Shown: positions 60,177-64,000 of the stretch, piece by piece
Position numbering within the stretch: the stretch's first letter is position 1
How the letters are laid out: the number at the start of each line of letters is the position of its first letter
Assembly: GCF_002798405.1 (NCBI RefSeq)
Contig: NZ_PGGV01000016.1
Coordinates: 248,001-312,000 of the forward strand
Reading direction: 5' to 3'
Length of the DNA stretch: 64,000 nt
DNA from: Glycomyces xiaoerkulensis
GTDB taxonomy: Bacteria > Actinomycetota > Actinomycetes > Mycobacteriales > Micromonosporaceae
The notes under the pieces: model-generated
Databases searched by the model: none
Seen by the model: the letters and a program-made list of their open reading frames with translations, nothing else
What the model was told of the DNA's origin: nothing
Translations under genes and position numbers: made by a program

Positions 60177-61334
60177 ATGGCACTCAACTCCCTCCGCAGG
60201 CCGGTCGCCGCCGCGACCGGTGTGGTGCTCGCCGGGGCGCTCGCCGCCTGCGGCGACGACCCGGCCGATGAAGCGACCATCGATCCGACCGGCGAGACCA
60301 CCGGTGAATCCACCGGATCCGGCAGCGGAGCGGATCCGGCCGCAGCCTCCATGCGCGCCATCCCCTCCTTCGAAGACGCCGACCTGGACTCGCTCGGCGA
60401 GCAGATCGGCGAGACCTGGTCTCTCGGGATGGCCGGAGCCTCGGCGATGACCGTAGCCGAGCTCGACGGCACTCCGGTCGTGCTGTCCGGCACCCGCGAC
60501 GGCGACGTCGAGATCTACGACCTCGACACCGGCGAAGAGGCCGCGCCGCCGCTGTCCGAGCACGAGAACGCCGTCACCGAACTCCACGCGGCCGAGGTCG
60601 ACGGCGAGGTCGTGGTCATCTCCGTCGAAGTCGGACTGGCGCACGCTTGGGACCTCGCCTCGGGCGAGAATCTCGGCGAGATCGACCTGGGCGGCGACTA
60701 CGACATCACCACCGTCACCGAATACCGGGGGCAGCCGGTGTTCGTCAACGCCGGCAAGGAGATCACCGTGACCGATCTGGCGACCCTCGACCCGATCGAG
60801 CACTACACCTACGACCTGGGACTCTCGGTCGGCTACGGCGACGTCATCGACATCGGCGAGCAGTCGGTACTGGTCGCCGCCAACGTCGTCGGCGGCGAGT
60901 ACGGCGTCGGCGCCTGGGACCTCGGCACCGGATCCCTCTTCCACGACTACCCCATGTACGAGCACGAGGACCGAAGCGTCAGCGAGTTCGCCGTGGGCTA
61001 CCTCGGCGAGACCGTCCTGGTGGTGTCCGGCGACTTCGGCGGCAACGCGGTCGCCTGGGACGTGGCCGCGAACCGGGAGTACGGCCCCGAGGTCAACATC
61101 GACGGCAGCACCGTCAAGGCGATGACGGTCGTCGAGATCGGCGGGACCCTGGTCGGTGCGGCAGGCACCCTCGACCGCACGATGGCGTTCTGGGACGTCG
61201 CCTCCGGCGAGATCCTGCTCGAGACCGACATGCCCGGACTCGGATTCGAACACATCGCCGTCTCCGAACTCGACGGACGGCCGGTGCTGGTCACCGCCGG
61301 CTCGGGCGAGGTCAATCGGTTCTGGCTCGGCTGA
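60177..61334 (+). CDS. Lipoprotein with beta-propeller (WD40-like) repeats
   Basis: 385 residues. The signal peptide ends in a lipobox, LAAC with Cys 25, so it is anchored outside the membrane. An acidic Thr/Ser/Gly linker (about 26-58) leads to a series of about six or seven repeats with patterns such as GDVEIYDLDTGEE, AHAWDLASGENLG, VAWDVAANREYG and MAFWDVASGEIL, the blade ends of a WD40 or PQQ-like propeller. ATG 60177 has AGAGGA upstream. No partner is evident nearby; a scaffold or ligand-binding role is possible. Confidence 0.85.
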   Translation: MALNSLRRPVAAATGVVLAGALAACGDDPADEATIDPTGETTGESTGSGSGADPAAASMRAIPSFEDADLDSLGEQIGETWSLGMAGASAMTVAELDGTPVVLSGTRDGDVEIYDLDTGEEAAPPLSEHENAVTELHAAEVDGEVVVISVEVGLAHAWDLASGENLGEIDLGGDYDITTVTEYRGQPVFVNAGKEITVTDLATLDPIEHYTYDLGLSVGYGDVIDIGEQSVLVAANVVGGEYGVGAWDLGTGSLFHDYPMYEHEDRSVSEFAVGYLGETVLVVSGDFGGNAVAWDVAANREYGPEVNIDGSTVKAMTVVEIGGTLVGAAGTLDRTMAFWDVASGEILLETDMPGLGFEHIAVSELDGRPVLVTAGSGEVNRFWLG

Positions 61335-61370
61335 ACCCGGACGCCCCGCAGGACGGTTCGATCGCTCCGA

Positions 61371-62303
61371 TCAGATCGAGGCCTCCGGGGCGAGCGCGTC
61401 GAGCTCCTCCCACAGCGACGCGGGAATGTCGACGGCCATCAGGTCCAGCGACTCCCGCACCCGCTCGGGACGCGTGACGCCCACCACCGTCGAGTCCACC
61501 AGCGGCGAGCGCATGGAGAACTGCAGCGCCGCAGCGGCCGGCGGAACTCCGGCGCGTTCGCAGGCCGCCGCCATCGCGACCGCGCTCTCGCGGAAGGCGT
61601 CCTCGCGCACCCTGTAGGCGTACTTCGGCTGCGCCTCAGGCCCCTTCACCAGCATGCCTCCGCCGTACGGCGCGGCGTTCAGCACGCCGATGCCCTGCTC
61701 GCGCGCCTTCGCGTAGAGCGCCTCCGCGGAGCGGTTCAGCAGCGTGAAGCGGTTGTGGTTGAGCACCACGTCGAACTCGCCGGTGTCCAGGTAGCGCTCG
61801 CTCAGCTCGAGCGCGCCGGACGCCACCGCCAGGTGGTCGGCGACGCCGCCGTCCCGCAACTCGACGAGCGCTTCGAGCGCGCCTCCGGGCGCGAACCCGT
61901 CCTGCGACATGAACTCCGGGTCGTGGAGCGCGAGGATCGGCAGGTGGTCCACGCCGAGCCTCTCGAGGCTCTCCTCGACCGAGGCGCGGACGCGCGCCCC
62001 GGAGTAGTCCTTCGTGACCGGATCCGGATCGACCTTCGTCTGCAGGACGAAGCCTTCGGGCAGGCCGCCGAGTTTCCGGACGGCTGCGCCGACGCGCTGC
62101 TCGGCGATGCCGTAGCCGTTCGAGGTGTCGAGGAAGTTGACCGGGCTGTCGAACACCGCCTCGACGGTCGCGACGGCGCGTGCGTCGGCGCTGTCGAAAT
62201 CACCGGGGTCTTCGAGTCGGCCGAGCGGACTCGTCCCGATGCACAGGGGCGTGACCTCGATGCCGGTGCGGCCGAGTTTCCGGCGTTCGTTCGGGATGCT
62301 CAC
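61371..62303 (-). CDS. Aldo/keto reductase
   Basis: 310 residues, NADPH-dependent AKR barrel. Catalytic residues: Asp and Tyr in FLDTSNGYGIAEQRVG, Lys in LQTKVD, His in LALHDPEF; C-terminal cofactor loop VVGVTRPERVRESLD. GTG 62303 has AAGGAG at good spacing. Related to, but distinct from, the fucose dehydrogenase-like AKR at 37917. It lies downstream of an AraC regulator on the same strand, with a 263-bp gap. The substrate is unknown. Confidence 0.9.
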   Translation of the reverse strand: MSIPNERRKLGRTGIEVTPLCIGTSPLGRLEDPGDFDSADARAVATVEAVFDSPVNFLDTSNGYGIAEQRVGAAVRKLGGLPEGFVLQTKVDPDPVTKDYSGARVRASVEESLERLGVDHLPILALHDPEFMSQDGFAPGGALEALVELRDGGVADHLAVASGALELSERYLDTGEFDVVLNHNRFTLLNRSAEALYAKAREQGIGVLNAAPYGGGMLVKGPEAQPKYAYRVREDAFRESAVAMAAACERAGVPPAAAALQFSMRSPLVDSTVVGVTRPERVRESLDLMAVDIPASLWEELDALAPEASI

Positions 62304-62475
62304 ATCGTCTCCTTCGGGGTGCGGTCGACCCTCGGGATCTGGCGTTGTACTGACATTGCCGACACGCATCCGTTCGGTTCGAAGTCGTCTGCGCGGGCAT
62401 CGAAGCGCCACCGGGCGTTGCCGTAGGGGCATACGTTCCGGACGGGGCGGATGTGCTTCGACGCATGGTCTCCAG

Positions 62476-62510
62476 GGTAGGCGGGGCTCGGGGCCGAACG
62501 GCCCGCTACC
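62476..62510. terminator. Hairpin in the gap between AraC and AKR genes
   Basis: GGTAG-CGGG (from 62476, one bulged G) pairs with CCCGCTACC (62502-62510), and the loop itself contains GGCC/GGCC. It lies about 60 bp beyond the AraC stop on the minus strand and probably ends that transcript. The rest of the 263-bp gap should hold the AKR promoter; nothing else is seen. Confidence 0.5.
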
Positions 62511-62566
62511 GGGCGGCTGCCTTGAGCGGGACCGGCATGCGCGAGGAACGGCTCCGGGGCGGGCGC

Positions 62567-63448
62567 TCAGCCGTGTCGAGTCCGGAAGTCCCTCGGACTC
62601 ATGCCCCGGTGCCGCTTGAAAGCCGTGCTGAAGGCGAACGGGTCGGAGTATCCGACCGCTGCGGCCACTTCCCGCACGCTCGGATTCGGATCCGACAGAA
62701 GCTCCTCGGCGAGGTCCATACGCCATTCGGTCAGATACCGCAGGGGCGCCTGGCCCATGGCCTCGGTGAATCGCCGAGCGAAGTACGCGCGGGAGACGTG
62801 CGCCTCCGCCGCCAGGGAACCGACGGTCCACGGTTCGGCGGGATACTGGTGGATGGTCTCGAGCGCAGGTCCGACGACCGGGTCGGTCACCGCCAGGTAC
62901 CACGGTGGGGCCTCTCGGCCCTGCATGTCGAACCAGCAGCCCAGAGTGCAGACGAGCCCCCAGTCCAGCACGCGGTCGATCATGGCCTGGCCTCCGGCCC
63001 GGTCGCTGCGGCGCAGGGCGTCCTCGAGCGACTGGAGCCAGAGCACGTCGTCGGTCTCCTCGTGGAGCACCAGGGCCTGCGGCAGTGCTCGCAGCAGGCG
63101 CTCGTGGCCGGCCCGCGTGGACCGGTAGGCGCCCACGACCGCGGTGGTCCGCTCCTCGCCCTGGTCCGGCCACCGGTCGCCGAGGCGGGTGCCCTCACCG
63201 GTCCGCAGCGAATCCCCGGGGACGGCGGCGGCCAGTCGGAACGGCTCGGGGCCCTTGACCAGGGCGGTGTCGCCGGCGTTCATCACGTATTCGGAGCCGT
63301 CGCCGAGGATCACCGAGCCGCCGCCGACGACGAGCGTGAGCATGGTCAGCGAGGACTCGTGGGCGAAGCGGGTCGTCCACGACGGTTCCAGGGAGATCCG
63401 GCTCACCGACGCGCCCTCGGCGCGGATACCGCCGAGCATGTGACTCAT
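62567..63448 (-). CDS. AraC family regulator with cupin N-terminal domain
   Basis: 293 residues. The N-terminal half is a cupin-type sensor (RISLEPSWTTRFAHES, MLTLVVGGGSVILGDGS). The C-terminal AraC domain has two helix-turn-helix units: WTVGSLAAEAHVSRAYFARRFTE and VREVAAAVGYSDPFAFSTAFKRHRGMSPRDFR (read in parts). ATG 63448 is preferred over far upstream starts. Divergent from a flavodoxin-fold oxidoreductase with 90 bp between; GGATCC palindromes flank both starts. Such regulators usually control the divergent redox gene. Confidence 0.9.
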   Translation of the reverse strand: MSHMLGGIRAEGASVSRISLEPSWTTRFAHESSLTMLTLVVGGGSVILGDGSEYVMNAGDTALVKGPEPFRLAAAVPGDSLRTGEGTRLGDRWPDQGEERTTAVVGAYRSTRAGHERLLRALPQALVLHEETDDVLWLQSLEDALRRSDRAGGQAMIDRVLDWGLVCTLGCWFDMQGREAPPWYLAVTDPVVGPALETIHQYPAEPWTVGSLAAEAHVSRAYFARRFTEAMGQAPLRYLTEWRMDLAEELLSDPNPSVREVAAAVGYSDPFAFSTAFKRHRGMSPRDFRTRHG

Positions 63449-63538
63449 GGGATCCACGCGCGCAAGAGTAGACGATGACCAAGGAACAGGTGGTCCTCGG
63501 CCATGGCCCGTCCAGCGAATCCGGACTGTACTGGATCC

Positions 63539-64000
63539 ATGAGCGAACACACCGAAGACCGCGCCACCGATGCCGAACTCACCGCCCTGGTCGTCGTATC
63601 CCACCATCGCTCGGATGCGCTGACCGCGGCCGTGGCCGACCGGGCGGCGACGCGACTGGAGGCCGCCGGATACCGGATCGACCTCCTGAACCTCCACGCC
63701 GAGGGATTCGATCCCAGGAACAACGTTGCCGACGAGCCGGATTACGGCAACCGCGACAAGCGCTACTCCGAGGAGGTCCACGCTCAGGTCGACCGCGTCC
63801 ACGCGGCCGATGTGATCGTCCCGGTCTTCCCGGTCTGGTGGTTCGGGCTGCCTGCCCTCCTCAAGGGATGGTTCGATCGGGTCTGGAACTACGGTCTGAC
63901 CTACGGCCGGAGCAAGTCCCCGATGGCGGGAAAGCGGATGCTGTGGCTCGGCCTGGCCGGGCTCACTCAGGACGACCCGAACTCCGATCTGGTGATCACG
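63539..64000 (+). CDS. NAD(P)H oxidoreductase, flavodoxin-2 type, 3' end beyond window
   Basis: 154 residues visible, open at the right edge. ALVVVSHHRSDALTAAVADRA is the FMN phosphate loop; VIVPVFPVWWFGLPALLKGWFDRVW is the strongly conserved flavin-binding block of quinone reductases of the MdaB/YwrO group (read in parts). ATG 63539 has no Shine-Dalgarno sequence and may be leaderless. Divergent from the AraC-family gene, its probable regulator. Confidence 0.88.
   Translation, partial: MSEHTEDRATDAELTALVVVSHHRSDALTAAVADRAATRLEAAGYRIDLLNLHAEGFDPRNNVADEPDYGNRDKRYSEEVHAQVDRVHAADVIVPVFPVWWFGLPALLKGWFDRVWNYGLTYGRSKSPMAGKRMLWLGLAGLTQDDPNSDLVIT

Noticed and set aside
62344-62374. GAACGGATGC before the aldo/keto reductase as a fifth copy of the LAL-locus motif
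   Set aside because: Only the GGATGC end matches; the CCAGTCG part is missing and the -10 spacing differs.

Overview
The window is a 64 kb piece of chromosome from a high-GC actinomycete. The evidence is GC-rich codon use throughout, GTG and TTG starts, many probable leaderless starts, a bacterial proteasome activator (Bpa, C-terminal GQYL), an actinobacterial-type Ino1 preceded by a PadR regulator, and a bifunctional-type Dcd. Gene order recalls Mycobacterium tuberculosis in two places: ponA/padR/ino1, and purL / sterol-carrier protein / purF / purM with ygfZ and an aminodeoxychorismate-lyase-like gene nearby. A non-mycobacterial family such as Glycomycetaceae or a relative is a guess only.

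Layout. 1-9 kb: a truncated class A penicillin-binding protein, padR-ino1, an MFS protein, a degenerate cyclophilin, an acyltransferase, bpa, tRNA-Leu(CAG) and an asparaginase. 9-14 kb: DUF1877, ygfZ-fur, a class IV aminotransferase, and a GlcD-type flavoprotein behind a perfect palindrome. 14-21 kb: cell-surface and membrane proteins and arginine deiminase. 21-33 kb: purine synthesis (purD, purB, purSQL, purFM), interrupted by a sterol-carrier-like protein and a surface protein with a kinase-substrate-like tail. 33-43 kb: a complete non-phosphorylated L-fucose pathway on the minus strand, divergent from a GntR/FCD regulator with lutABC. 43-50 kb: glycosyltransferases, dcd, two mechanosensitive-type channels, TetR and HMG-CoA lyase. 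50-60 kb: two paralogous LAL (LuxR) regulators, two MFS-type proteins, a toxin-antitoxin pair and an FMN reductase. 60-64 kb: a lipoprotein, an aldo/keto reductase, an AraC regulator and a truncated flavodoxin-fold oxidoreductase.

Three regulatory circuits can be read from the bases. (1) padR-ino1 has a -35/-10 promoter followed directly by an ATGT...ACAT PadR box. (2) A 14-bp core palindrome occurs both at the gntR/fucose divergent promoter and at the distant glcD-type gene. It ties fucose breakdown (giving pyruvate and L-lactate) to LutABC (L-lactate to pyruvate) and to a second hydroxy-acid dehydrogenase. (3) A 19-nt motif, CCAGTCG-N3-GACGGATGC, appears four times in two divergent promoter regions. 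It always points toward the gene and lies 19-20 nt upstream of a TANNNT -10 box. This defines a small putative regulon of two MFS-type proteins, a LAL regulator and an FMN reductase, and is the strongest candidate for an undescribed system here.
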